Source: Beroe ovata (lineage: Eukaryota > Ctenophora > Nuda > Beroida > Beroidae). From it: DNA of 64,000 nucleotides. The DNA is taken from the NCBI GenBank assembly GCA_946803715.1, contig CAMPET010000100.1, positions 181,100-245,099 on the forward strand, in the 5' to 3' direction. The notes under the pieces were generated by a model that had not been told where the DNA came from, did no database searches, and worked only from the letters and a program-made list of their open reading frames with translations. Shown in pieces: positions 37,363 through 48,347 of this stretch. The stretch's first letter is position 1; each line of letters opens with the position of its first letter. Both the position numbers and the translations under genes were made by a program.

Positions 37363-38674
37363 TAGGTCATGACGTAGGTCATGACGTGTCAGAGTTAGGT
37401 CATGACGTAACTCTCACCCCAGAGCTCCCGCAGTTGATGTCACGTACACAGAGCTGGGATACACGTGTACTGAGTCAGACAACACCACAGTAGCATCACA
37501 GAGCAACACGTCGTGTTGGATACCACTCTGCTATGATGAGATGATAGGGTGGTGTACTTCGAGGACAAAATCTTTCGGCAACACAGGTACATTACTTTCT
37601 CTGTTGTATAGTGTGAGCGTTATTGTCTGCAGTTATTGAGTCACATTGTTGATGATTCAGGAGTTTCGAGTAGCGGAATGTTCCTATGTCAAGCCCAGAT
37701 TGTCACATGTCTGTTTCTCATAGCAGTTGTAGCTCTACAGGTAAAGACATTCAGCTAGACATCAACTAGACATCCAACTACTCAGAACATCCATGATTTC
37801 CCAACAGCAGATACATTCTTCTATCGAATTGACTCAACCAAATTCACAATCTCACGACATGAACATGCTTTGTCAGAGTGGTCACACGAAGTACATCAAA
37901 TCCTATCAAGATAAGACTCCGGAGGGTTCCTACTTCCAGATTCTATTTGCAATCAACTCCTGGTAGGGTAGAGCTGATCAAGACAGCATAAATGGTCGCT
38001 GAATTACATACATATTCTTCACACCTGGCACCTATTCCAGGTGCTATATTCTTGACACCTGACACCTATCCCAGGTGTTACGTTCCCTCTGTTATCGCAA
38101 CGCTGATGGACACATTCTCTGACTCAGTCCTGCCCCGATCATACTACACACAATACTACATATACGTTTACGTCATCCAGTAAGTTCAATCTATGCTCAG
38201 TGCGTTGTTGTGCGAGTTTCTGAACTCGCAACCATTGGCTCATGGATCACTTATGAATTGACTTATAAATCCCTGACTCATGAATCACCACCCCTCGCCA
38301 GATTGGTCCCCTGCATGTGTAACGCTGTTCCCCTGGTCATAGCTTACCGACACCTGCTATCGGATACAGATGACACCCATGACACCGACTACACGTCAAT
38401 CAGGAAGAGAACTAGCAGTGAGGTAGCACCTGCACCAGACAAACTGACACCTGATGCAGGGATGTATCACATGTCACCTATAACCGGACTACCAGCTCCG
38501 ATACTAGTGACGTCACGTGATCAGTCACGAGCCACCATGTCACCTGGCATCAAGTCACGTGGTTCCACGTTACCTGGCAACGAGCCAGGGCCGAGCCTGG
38601 TGCGGTGTGTTTCGCCCTCTGAATCTGTTGGAATCACTCCAGATTACGCAAACTCAGACACGGCATCACACTGA
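35886..38674 (+). CDS. Seven-transmembrane receptor (class A GPCR-like), interrupted by gap
   Basis: Exons seen: 35886-36096, 36190-36236, [gap], 37434-37586, 37661-37740, 37808-37962, 38075-38179, 38302-38674. Before the gap: a short outer N-terminus with an Asn-glycosylation site (NTT), TM1 and TM2 (SLLFALIDLARSFLVILPAI). After it: a Cys-rich, twice N-glycosylated loop (likely ECL2), TM5, a 40-residue third inner loop, TM6 (ILFAINSWCYVPSVIATL, Trp and Pro where CWxP sits) and TM7 ending CMCNAVPLVIAYR, which resembles NPxxY. A Ser/Thr/Pro-rich tail of about 110 residues follows. TM3, TM4 and any DRY motif are in the 905 bp gap. Ligand unknown. Exons after the gap are phase-consistent. A non-GPCR 7TM protein remains possible. 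Confidence 0.65.
36271..36341. repeat. 22 bp minisatellite at the gap edge
   Basis: Just over three units of 'ccatcacccattaccacccg' plus 'ct' run into the Ns, so the array probably caused the gap. Confidence 0.85.
36342..37246. other. Assembly gap, 905 N
   Basis: Undetermined sequence inside the GPCR-like gene; long frames reported through it are meaningless. Confidence 0.99.
37307..37358. repeat. CA microsatellite
   Basis: About 26 CA dinucleotides, followed by three copies of a 'taggtcatgacgt' motif to about 37,408. Confidence 0.9.
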
Positions 38675-39180
38675 GATGAAAAGAGAGATGACTGTGTAGC
38701 TGACACCCCGCTTCACCATCTACTGTTCAGTTTTATTCAGTTCCACGATAGGTCTACAGGACCAACCGCCAACAACTGGTAGTGAAATGAGTTTGCTAAG
38801 AGACATGCATGGTTTTCTGACCATTGTATGGACATTGGACATACCATACTCATTGCGGCGATATAGTGGAACAATTTGATGAGTCATGTTCAAGGTGTAA
38901 TATCGAGAAGTATCACGATTATACAAGACAAATACTGCTTACAAGACACTAACCGATTATTTAACTTTCAAAAGTTTTAAAAAGATGAATTGGTAAATAA
39001 CATAAGTAATTCAAATATAAACTTGAAGCAGATATAGATGAGATGTGTGTACACTGTACTACTGAGGGTAAAATATTTCGTTACCTAAGGGGAGCCTGGC
39101 AAGTATGAGGAGAATTGTGAGGATAAGGCGGATGATATAGCTCAAACAGAGTCTGAATTATTGAACTCCGTCGAATATTG

Positions 39181-39186
39181 AATAAA
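39181..39186 (+). promoter_or_regulatory. Polyadenylation signal AATAAA
   Basis: The hexamer lies 507 bases after the GPCR-like stop and before the convergent BAP18 stop. Confidence 0.45.
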
Positions 39187-39663
39187 ACAAAATTGAAAAG
39201 TTCGTTACTTTTGCTGTGTTTCATTCAGTAACCCGATGTTTAGGCAGAATAACATACTATACTACGAAACGTCATACTGTATACATCATTGTATCATTAT
39301 AAGATTGCTGATGGTGACATACCAGTACTTTGTTTGATAGATTGGATCAGTTCGTTGCACTAACACTGAACCTGTATATTCCACAAGGAGCTGTAACATG
39401 ACATTCTTGCTAGTAGATCGTCAGCTGATGGTTCTCAGCCGCACTGAAATGTGATACATTAAGACGTCATGCAATACAAACAATCATATTCACGACTAGG
39501 CTATATACTCATGAGAGAACAGTGCTACTCAAAACTGGGGTCCTTTCCAAAACAGACTCAAGTCAAAAACTGGCTGTTATAAAAAGTAAATTGCAAATTT
39601 ATCTCTTTCTTAACGCGAGTCTGTTTCTGAAAGGACCCCTCATATCATATCGAGTATTGGTAA

Positions 39664-41080
39664 TTACGTCTGATCGAGCATGGCTGTAGGGGAGATGTCT
39701 GTGTCTTGGGAGACTGTGGTGTTCCTAACTCTCTCCCTGTCTGGATTCTCCTTCTTTACTTTCTTAGACGGGGACTTGCCATACTCCTGAGAGAGGGAGA
39801 TGGGAAGTAAGATACGTGATCCCAAAACCCTGTGCTAAATTACAATGCATAGCATCATTAGTGGTTTTATTATTATTTTTATTATTGTTCAATGATTTAT
39901 TGATAACGGCTTTACTACGCATTAACAATGTTTTAATCTGATAATGGGTGCCGACTTACTGATTCTTCAAACAGACTGGTTCGTTTACTGGCCAGGTTTT
40001 CACTTCTGATCATGTCACGTACCTGTGCCCTGAAATGAGGATTCTATTTTAGCACAAAATTTGTTCTGCTTGGCGTTAATATCAACTTCATCTTCACTCT
40101 CTCTGACGATGTACTCAAATCTCCCGTGATTGTAAGGGGATATTTGTGAAGAGAATCAGAGAGAAGTTTTGGATGTTAGGGTCACAACACTTGTTTGAGG
40201 CACTTACACACAAAAGCTATTAGAGCGGGAAATGCGCGCGTGTAAGACGCGCACTCACCCGATACTAACACATCACTGAAAATTCGTTCAGATATCGCGC
40301 CAATCTAGTGCCATACTTATACAAAGCCCACAATTCCTGCCAATCCGATGTGTATAATGACTCACCATGACCATTCGAATTTCACAAATGATAAGCAACT
40401 TACACAGTTCGCGACTTAATCTGATCACTAATTTTGTCGATGTCATCGGAGAATCGAGAAAGCGCGTCTTTAAGGAGCTTCAACTCGTCGTGTGTCCACC
40501 TAGACCCACTGCAATGAGAGAATCGTACTAAAATTAGTTGTCAAAAGCTGCATTACTTCGGGTATTTATTACGTGTTTTCATTGTAGATCAAGACTTTAT
40601 ATTCGTCACAAAGGTCATATCCCTAATTCAATTTACTCACATTGCAGTGAAGCACGGCAGACACACAGACACAGACAGACACACACACAAACCCACACAC
40701 ACACAGACACACACACAGACACAGACACACATAGAAAGGACTCACTTGGCCTTGGCTGCATTATCAGGGTCCTGTATCTTGTGCAACCGTGCAGTTAGCT
40801 CTGCCAATCTACTAAAACTCTTCCCAGCAGTGGCGTAAATCTCTGCCACCTGCGTGAATGTACATTGAACACTAATATACATCGTGTACAATGTACACAC
40901 TGTACATGGATACTGTATATTGTAGGTAAATGTATAGTGAATGGACACGAATAATAACTTAATGGTATGTAGTGCATATTTGTATCATGTGTGTAAACTA
41001 ACCAAGTCAGGAGTAGGTTTGAGCATGGGGTTTTGTTTCTCCGCACTTGACGGTACATCGAACAGGTTACGATCAACCAT
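39664..41080 (-). CDS. BAP18: BAP18 (BPTF-associated chromatin protein) homologue
   Basis: Five exons: 41080-41003, 40849-40746, 40508-40404, 40029-39960, 39786-39664. They sum to 480 nt, 159 residues (human 172). The N-terminal part VAEIYATAGKSFSRLAEL parallels human VGEIFSAAGAAFTKLGEL. A SANT/Myb-like domain follows (RWTHDELKLLKDALSRF, then SRTVAQVR against human ERTVAQIK), and a basic Lys/Arg tail closes it. In vertebrates BAP18 (C17orf49) belongs to NURF/BPTF and MLL1-WDR5 complexes and recognises H3K4me3. Nuclear. The order and spacing of both conserved blocks make the call good despite its small size. It converges on the GPCR-like gene. Confidence 0.87.
40652..40735. repeat. (CA)n/(ACAG)n simple repeat in BAP18 intron 2
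   Basis: An impure run of CACA and CAGA blocks; frames through it are chance. Confidence 0.85.
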
Positions 41081-42822
41081 AATCCTAGAGATAATGGTCC
41101 AAGTTACACGTGGTGATAATGGATTGTCAATTAATTAATTGGGCACCTGCTACATGTGCACACATCACAATGAAAAATGGGTTTGATGTTCTGCAGTATG
41201 TTTAATGTACATTGTACATTTTACTACTTCAGGATACCAACACATCACAGCGATCGAATTTACGCAGATGAAAGTACGACATTTCTTGCTATGAAACATT
41301 GGATGTAGAAATATTGATATTCAAGTATGTTTTATTCAAATAACACATTGATAATTGTGATTCATAATGATTAGTGATTGTTAAAAATATTGCAACTTCT
41401 AAATAACATCTCATATTGAAGCTCTATCTTATAGAACAGTAATTGCGCTATGATAAAAGTACCGTGTTAAAGGTTACAGAAGAATTAATACTTTTGAAAA
41501 GTGTATGAAATGATGAGATACACGTGTGAAGAAGACCGCATAATTTTGATTAAAAGTATAGAGAGTGCTATTTTCGGGAAGGGTCCCAAATCTCATTTCT
41601 GGAACACTGAGAGATTTGGCTTGGTTCTTGATGACCAATCTTCTTCACATGACTCGTTAGTGATTGACCTCAGAAAACTTTGATAAGATCAATGAACAAT
41701 GAGATACCTACATTGCCGAGAGTGTCTGAAAATTTGGAACCCTTCCCCCAAAAATACCAATTTCTATAATAAATAGGATGATAAATAGAATATGTTATAT
41801 GACTGCCAAGTGAGCTTGTTGATTTAATCATTCAGCAACTAAAATGGGGATATTAGAAAGAGAAAACTGGTGAAACTCATCTTTCTTTCATTGATTCTTA
41901 ATTCGATGTAGTCTAAAGAGCTGTGTTGATAGTTCCGACTATCGAGCCAATCTCTAATCTCTATAGCTATGGAGCTTCACCTGTCAGTCACAATGATTGC
42001 AATCGATTAAATCTAAATCAAGATACGAATAACAAATACAACTAGAAAAGCTTCATTCTTCAACCTTCTGATTATCTCAAAACATAGCTCATACTTAAAC
42101 AATCACATTTCTATCTGTCTGACTTTCACCGTGTGATGTGACTATTTTGCATGCTTTAGTGCGAAATACCGTATAGTAACACAATAATCAATTATTATCC
42201 TCACTACAAGTGAGATAAGCACCACCACCATAATATATGAACTTAATAACAATGTACACTTAATTAATCAAATTAATAACCCGATTTTTATGAAAACAAC
42301 GTGCCGGACGTTTCAAAATATGTTTCATACTGTACATTTTCGTACGACATAAAATCACTAAATTCATTTCCGTTATCATAACAACGAAAGAAAAGCTAGC
42401 AAACCTAAAAACCTATATAAAAACTAATCAAAATTGTTGGGTGATCCTAATAAGCGGCTAATACACCAATCTCCATATTGTATACATTTGAGTGTCAATG
42501 AGATCTACTCATGATTATGACGACAATGAGATCCCAGTATATCTGATTCCAATTATTGGGAAGAAATCGCCCATTAATTCATAACAGCATTCAATATGTT
42601 CCTAAAAATCATCAGTGATAAAATGCTGTGACACCAACGTCAAATGATTCCACAATGAGTACAAGTTCCTCCTAAAGAACACGACGTCAGTTCGTCTGTT
42701 GCCTTCACATTGAAACACACTGGTCTCAACGTCTCTAAACTCCATCCCTTGATGAATGCTCTCGCTTCCAGCGCTATTTTCTAACAATAGCAAACACTAA
42801 TAATTGTATGTAGAACAAAGAT
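41081..42822. other. No gene recognised
   Basis: AT-rich DNA between the BAP18 start and the small membrane-protein stop. The right part is probably 3' UTR of the latter. The short frames show no splice-bounded or family-like reading. Confidence 0.5.
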
Positions 42823-43113
42823 CTACACATCTACCGCATCCCTAGTATTGGCATGAAGATACGAGCGTCCGATGCCCATCCTAGCAATGTATTCCAACTT
42901 CCTAGCCTGCAACTCTCCCTGCTCCACATCGTGATCCTCATCGATATTGTCTTCAGAGGCAGCGGAGTCGTGGGCGTTGAGGTTCCTGTACTTGCTGAGA
43001 AACTGACAGTCCTTCGGGTAGAACCACAGGAGTATGATGACAGCTATGATAACGAACAAAACAGCAGGGATCGCAAGGAGGGGTTTCGTGGATATCTTTT
43101 CTGTCGAATCCAT
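42823..43113 (-). CDS. Small single-pass membrane protein, family unknown
   Basis: An uninterrupted 96-residue frame. After a short polar start, residues 12-31 (LLAIPAVLFVIIAVIILLWF) form one strong membrane helix, followed by a Lys/Tyr-rich juxtamembrane stretch and an acidic cytosolic-type tail (EDNIDEDHDVEQGE) ending DAVDV, which could bind a PDZ domain. I do not recognise the family; the shape resembles SMIM-type proteins. It has no intron and lies downstream of the TRIM-NHL gene on the same strand (about 380 bp). It is probably real because the sequence is so organised, but no homology supports it. Confidence 0.55.
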   Translation of the reverse strand: MDSTEKISTKPLLAIPAVLFVIIAVIILLWFYPKDCQFLSKYRNLNAHDSAASEDNIDEDHDVEQGELQARKLEYIARMGIGRSYLHANTRDAVDV

Positions 43114-43489
43114 GACATGGGGAGTTGTGTGTCCTAAACCTATATGTGTTGTGTGTCCATGACCTATATGGGGTGCTTATATTATCAACTACTGAATCAA
43201 GTTGTTTGCAGATTAGGTTCCTGTTATTGAACCTTCAAAGGAGTTGCAATTATCACGAGTGCTCATGTAGATAGTTGGAGTAATTAAATAATTCTCAAAT
43301 AATACAACAGATTTCAAACTGATCCAAGCGATTAATGAAAATGGTTACAGAACACTCCCAAATTACCCATATGATAACAATTAAACATTGAAAAGTTAAA
43401 AAAGATAATTTCATTACTGAACAGAAACGTTGAAAATACAAATATAAAATCTTAAAAACTTCAAATGTCCAATTTTTATCGAATCGAAG

Positions 43490-46400
43490 CTAGTTGCAAG
43501 TGAAGGTTGCCTCACTTACAGCATTAGGCGAGGTATTGAGTTGGTATATTCCACCTGAAGCCGACACTAGGAGCTCCCCTTTCACTTGCACGATACCACC
43601 CTTACCACTCTGCAAACCACCCATACAGCTGTTATGTGCACCATGATCAGCTGGGACTGGTCTGTTCCACAGGAAGTGATAAGCTGTACCGATACAATCG
43701 AGGTCAAATACTGCCAAAACATCATTTTCCTTCTCCAGCTGTAATATCTGCACACGTCTGTTTCCTGGAGTTATTTTTACACTGAACCACAATATTTGCT
43801 TATAATTGTGAATTTCGCCCTACAAATCGGCAGGAAATGTCCGAAGAGCAAAATGAACATTGCGTTTCTTCACCAAGTAATATGATAGCAGCTGTATACC
43901 GCTGATTATCTACACCAAGCTTGATTGGATAGAAGAATCTTCATTAGGTACAAAAGTATGAATACTGAAACAAAACTGAAACCCTAGTCGGACTCCACCC
44001 AATACACACACTGGGTATTTCTACAGCACTTGGATTCATGCCAGATCAGACGAGAAAACCAACATATTTAATGAGATTGGGGTGTGAAGTCTGAATAATG
44101 TGCACGACAGACTGAACCATAGACAATAGAAGAGTTAACATAGAATTAGTAGTATATCTGATTCAGACGACGACTAACCTTGATCCAAGACCAGAAGTGT
44201 CCGATCCCTGAGTGAAACATCGCACGGGCTGTCAAATTCACCCAATCTGGTTCCGAATTCCCCGATATATTCCAAATAACAACCCTGATTTGAGATGATT
44301 TAAAAAGGGGTGATTTATGATTCAATGAAAATTGAAAGGAGATCAAATTCCACCAGTATGATTCCGATTGACACCAACTTCGTGGTTGTAGACAGCTATG
44401 CGGTTATGCCCGGTGTCAGCAACATAGACGTGGTCGCTGCTATCAACAACCAGCGCGCTAGGGTTGCTCAGGGAATGCTCACTGAAACTACCCTGAAAAA
44501 CCGGCTGTCGGTGAGGTTATACATACATTCTACTTTTTTCTGGAAGCATTTGAATGTGATCCGTGAAAGGGTCATGGGAACGAAGGGAACAAAAAGTAAT
44601 TCTATGATGTTCCACAGTAATTGGGATAACACTTACATTCTTTGGAGATGTTCCAAAGCAAAGTACGAACTCCCCATCAGCGGCAAACATGGACACTTGG
44701 TTGAGGACGTTGTCTGACACTAAAATGTTCCCGGCCGAGCTGATAGCAACATCAGAAATTCGCTGCAATTGTCCAGGATAGTTACCTTTCTTTCCAAACT
44801 TGTACGATTTCTTACTTTTATGATCGAGCAGAATTATCTCATGCCCTATTCCAATAGCGATGGTTCCTTTGTCTGTGATGTAAATTGTTACTTGTTAAAG
44901 TGAATGCAGTTAGATATTTCATCATTTGCCATTCCCCATCTCAGAATTCACTAATTATCTCACCATCTGCTGTAAAGGCAGGGGGTACCATGTCACTTCG
45001 ATCTTGACACCGCTTCGAGAAAGCCCAAACATCACGAACTTTATCACCTTTGAATGTATGCTCCACAATCCTCACTCTGAGACAATTAAAATGAACGTAA
45101 GGTGTGAAGTGTGTTATGATGTTACGATATTATTAATATTAAACAGTGGACCTACTTCTGCTTTTTCTCGTACCAATGACATTCTAGTGTATAAACATTG
45201 GGAAAGTCACACGAATGTGCTATTCTAAGATGAGCAGAATCACTGGAAAGCCACTGCTTGACATTTGTTGAACTGAAAAGTGTAATTTGATTTAGCAACT
45301 GAAGCAGTGTCTAAATAAATAACCGTACCATTTTTTCTGCTAATCCAAACCTCTCATGAGACCTATTTAGCTGCACTTCGCCAATCTGATCTACTAGATT
45401 AAAAATTTGGCTCATATTCTCAGCATTCTCAGACCAAGAAACTGTGTTCAACACAGGTTGAAAAGATGAAGGCACTATTTTGCTACAGAGATCAATAAAT
45501 CTTCTCTCCAAAAGAGGTTTCAGTTGGAGGAGGATGTTTTCATTATCGAAACTCTGAAATTTTTTTGATACATCTACAAAGGTAGACAGTGCTGCTGTGC
45601 TCTCATCAATGCACTTTACTCTTGAATCAACTTGTGAATTATTCTCATGAGCTATTTTGTCAATGGCATCGAAAAGCTGTTTTTCTTTGGAAAGAATGAA
45701 GGATGTTAAATGACGTATCTTTTGGCTTATTTCTTTCTTTGTTTTAGAACAAGTATCTAATTGCAGTCTCTTCAACTTGCATGCATTGGCCTTGCTCATT
45801 TCAAGCTTATCCAAAAGGGAATCAATCCTTTCATTCATGCCTTGGAGTTGGTGAGTTCTATACACTTGACATGCTTCATGCGTACTTGTTATATGATGAT
45901 TGTCTGAAAATATTTATTTTTGAATAGGGCATCACAAATATGCTAATTGCTAACCCATCAATGTGCTTAACCAGTTTTAGCTAAATACCCTTACTCACCT
46001 TTTTTGCATGTGTTGCATGAATGGCAAAGCAATTTCTCACAATCACTGCAATAAGAAATTAATTTCTGATCTGAATGTTCATCACAAGTCAGCAGCTTTT
46101 TATTCCCCAGCTCTGATATTGGCTTCATGGTATGATTTCTAGACACTTTCATACGTTGATGTATGATACAACAACTACCACAATATTCCTAGAGGGATCT
46201 GTAATGATTCAATCATATGAAAATTTAAAGCATAAGATAATTTTCAATGAGTTTAAAAAGCCAGTGGCCACAAATTTTATTAAAAAAAAGTCCAAGTCTG
46301 TTAAATTATGAGGATACTCACTTCATCACACTCAATGCAAATTAATACTGATGCTTTTGTACAAGTGCAGCATAACCGTTCCTTTGTTGTACTGTTGGCA

Positions 46401-46683
46401 ACATGATAGTATTGAGGATGAAAAGGGAGTTGCCTAACTGAAAATGTAAGGGTGAGCAGGTATCATATATAAGCTGAGGCATATGAATTATGATATATTA
46501 GAAAAAATTGAGATCAATGATCTCACCACTAGAAAAAGAAGACTCTTCTCCACAGATCACACAAGTGACACCATTTTCAGATTGGATACTTTCAATACAG
46601 CACTGACAAAAATAATGTAGACAGTTCAGCAGTCTTGGTATGACAAAGAAGTCCTGGCATATGCTACACTGACCATCTTCCAT
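43490..46683 (-). CDS. TRIM-NHL protein (RING, two B-boxes, coiled coil, NHL repeats)
   Basis: Ten exons: 46683-46527, 46437-46322, 46188-45999, 45903-45329, 45253-45156, 45076-44964, 44872-44637, 44504-44379, 44284-44179, 43764-43490. They sum to 1992 nt, 663 residues. RING C3HC4 (C6-SI-C9 ... CLHYFCQCC ... CVIC), B-box 1 (LCCTCTKASVLICIECDEEYC), B-box 2 (TCDEHSDQKLISYCSDC), a coiled coil of about 150 residues, then NHL repeats (DVAISSAGNILVSDNVLNQV, SALVVDSSDHVYVADTGHNR, GEFDSPCDVSLRDRTLLVLD). There is no filamin domain, as in TRIM32/TRIM56-like members. Expected role: E3 ubiquitin ligase, perhaps RNA-binding through the NHL propeller. Exon 5's acceptor is uncertain: the best polypyrimidine AG is 19 bases upstream and breaks the frame. 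Confidence 0.88.
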
Positions 46684-47159
46684 CTTCAGGCTAATTGAAA
46701 TATTTATATCACATTTATATCATGTGAAAAGGATCTTACTTCATGAAAAGATGTTTGTCCAAATAAGGAAGATTCAATGTGGAAGACTTTATCCAACTCT
46801 GAACTTAAACACCAATAAGATCCCTCTAGGTAAACATAGTGGTGAGCAGTAATTGTGGTGTGCAGTAAATAAATCAAGCCATGATGAGTGGTGTGCACTG
46901 TGTAGGCATCATCAGTCCAATACCTTGATGTCCTAACGCTAAATTCTATGATTCTGGGGCTCCTTCATGACGACATTAGGAAGGCATAATAGAATCTACG
47001 AATCATCAAAAATTAAACATGTAGCGACTACAGAGACAAATATAAAAAAGATCTTATCCGGTTTTTTATCTTTGGTGCTGAGCGCCCGCCGAATTTTGAT
47101 AAATTCGATCACTCCTTTTACATAGCCACTATTACAACGATTACTCTTTATAATTTTAC

Positions 47160-47660
47160 ATTATCTCGCTGATTTTATTCCTGGCAAAAGCGGAATAAGT
47201 CGACTGCGCGACGCAGACGGCGCGCTGACAGTAAGCAGTAAAAAAGTTTGTCGATCGATGATAGACCCTGTCAAGAATTTCATTTTGCGCGCGCGCGGCG
47301 CAAACTTCGCGCGGCTTGCATCAGCGGCTTGCATCAGCGGTCTAGCATCGCCAAACAATAAAAAATCTTTTCTACAATTTGACGCGCGGTTTCCGTTGCC
47401 GGTTGCGCGCGCAATAGTCATCAAAATTATCGACAGGGTTTTTTTGCCATGCCAAAATTGGACATTGGAGATCGGATGTCATTTGTCCATTGTTTATAAT
47501 TTTCGCGCGTGAGAAACATGAACAGCGGGCAAATAACAAATAGCATCCGGCAAGGTCTTTCCATCAAAAAAATCAAAATTTGGATTGTCGATCGATGACA
47601 GACCCTGTCGAGAAGTTTGGTTCCCGTTGCTTGCATCAACGGTTTAGCAACGCCCCAGAA
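47160..47660. mobile_element. GC-rich composite repeat
   Basis: CGCG-dense DNA with a direct repeat 'gtcgatcgatga.agaccct' plus 'gtc.agaa' at about 47,250 and 47,588, its inverted core 'atcgacaggg' near 47,428, and a tandem 'cggcttgcatcag' doublet near 47,320. It is related in motif to 34.37-34.45 kb. It sits between the divergent TRIM-NHL and KDM3 genes. Confidence 0.55.
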
Positions 47661-48057
47661 ACTTTTGAAAACTGCTTTTTATATTTCATTGGATTGATTA
47701 TTTTTCGCTAAAAATATTTTAATCATGATCCAGTAAAGCTGTTCATTAGAGAATAGAGAGTAGTATTCTTTTAATCACATGATAGCGTTTCTGATTTCTC
47801 AATCACATTGGCTGCTCTCATTGGTCAGTTACTATCACGTGACTGGATAAATTGGTGACCCTTCTCGAATATTACTCAAGCTAAAAAGTTTACACATAAC
47901 AGAGTTGATGCCACCAAAATCCGTCTTTTACTTCACCTCACTATTCTCCTAAATATTTGACTAATCATCTGTTCACTGTTCAGTGTTAATGTGGGTAGGT
48001 ATACCCATTGTAATTGCCATGTAGCATCTGAATAACTAATAATGCTATGACACACTG

Positions 48058-48080
48058 ATATTATATTATATTATATTATA
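48058..48080. repeat. (TATTA)n microsatellite
   Basis: Four to five pentamer units in the 5' region of the KDM3 locus. Confidence 0.85.
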
Positions 48081-48347
48081 AAAGATCAATGAATAAGGAG
48101 TTGCAGTTGTCTGTTGTTAACTTAGTATAAGTTGTAACAGAAAGTTGGTATCAGTAGGTGGCTGATGCAGTGGGTGACATGTCATATGCTGCTCATGCTC
48201 AATATGTGATGCTAGTGTCAGCCTTTCCATAATTTTCTTATTAGGGTGCGTCACATGATATAAATATTTCTGATTCATAACTGAGTGAAACAAAGCTGCA
48301 TTCTTATGTCTATGATGAACTGTTTTGTTTCAGATTATAGGGATGAT

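Noticed and set aside
46704-46898. Possible extra 5' coding exon of the TRIM gene
   Set aside because: It has plausible splice borders, but joining it to the next exon gives an in-frame TGA before the RING start; at most it is 5' UTR.
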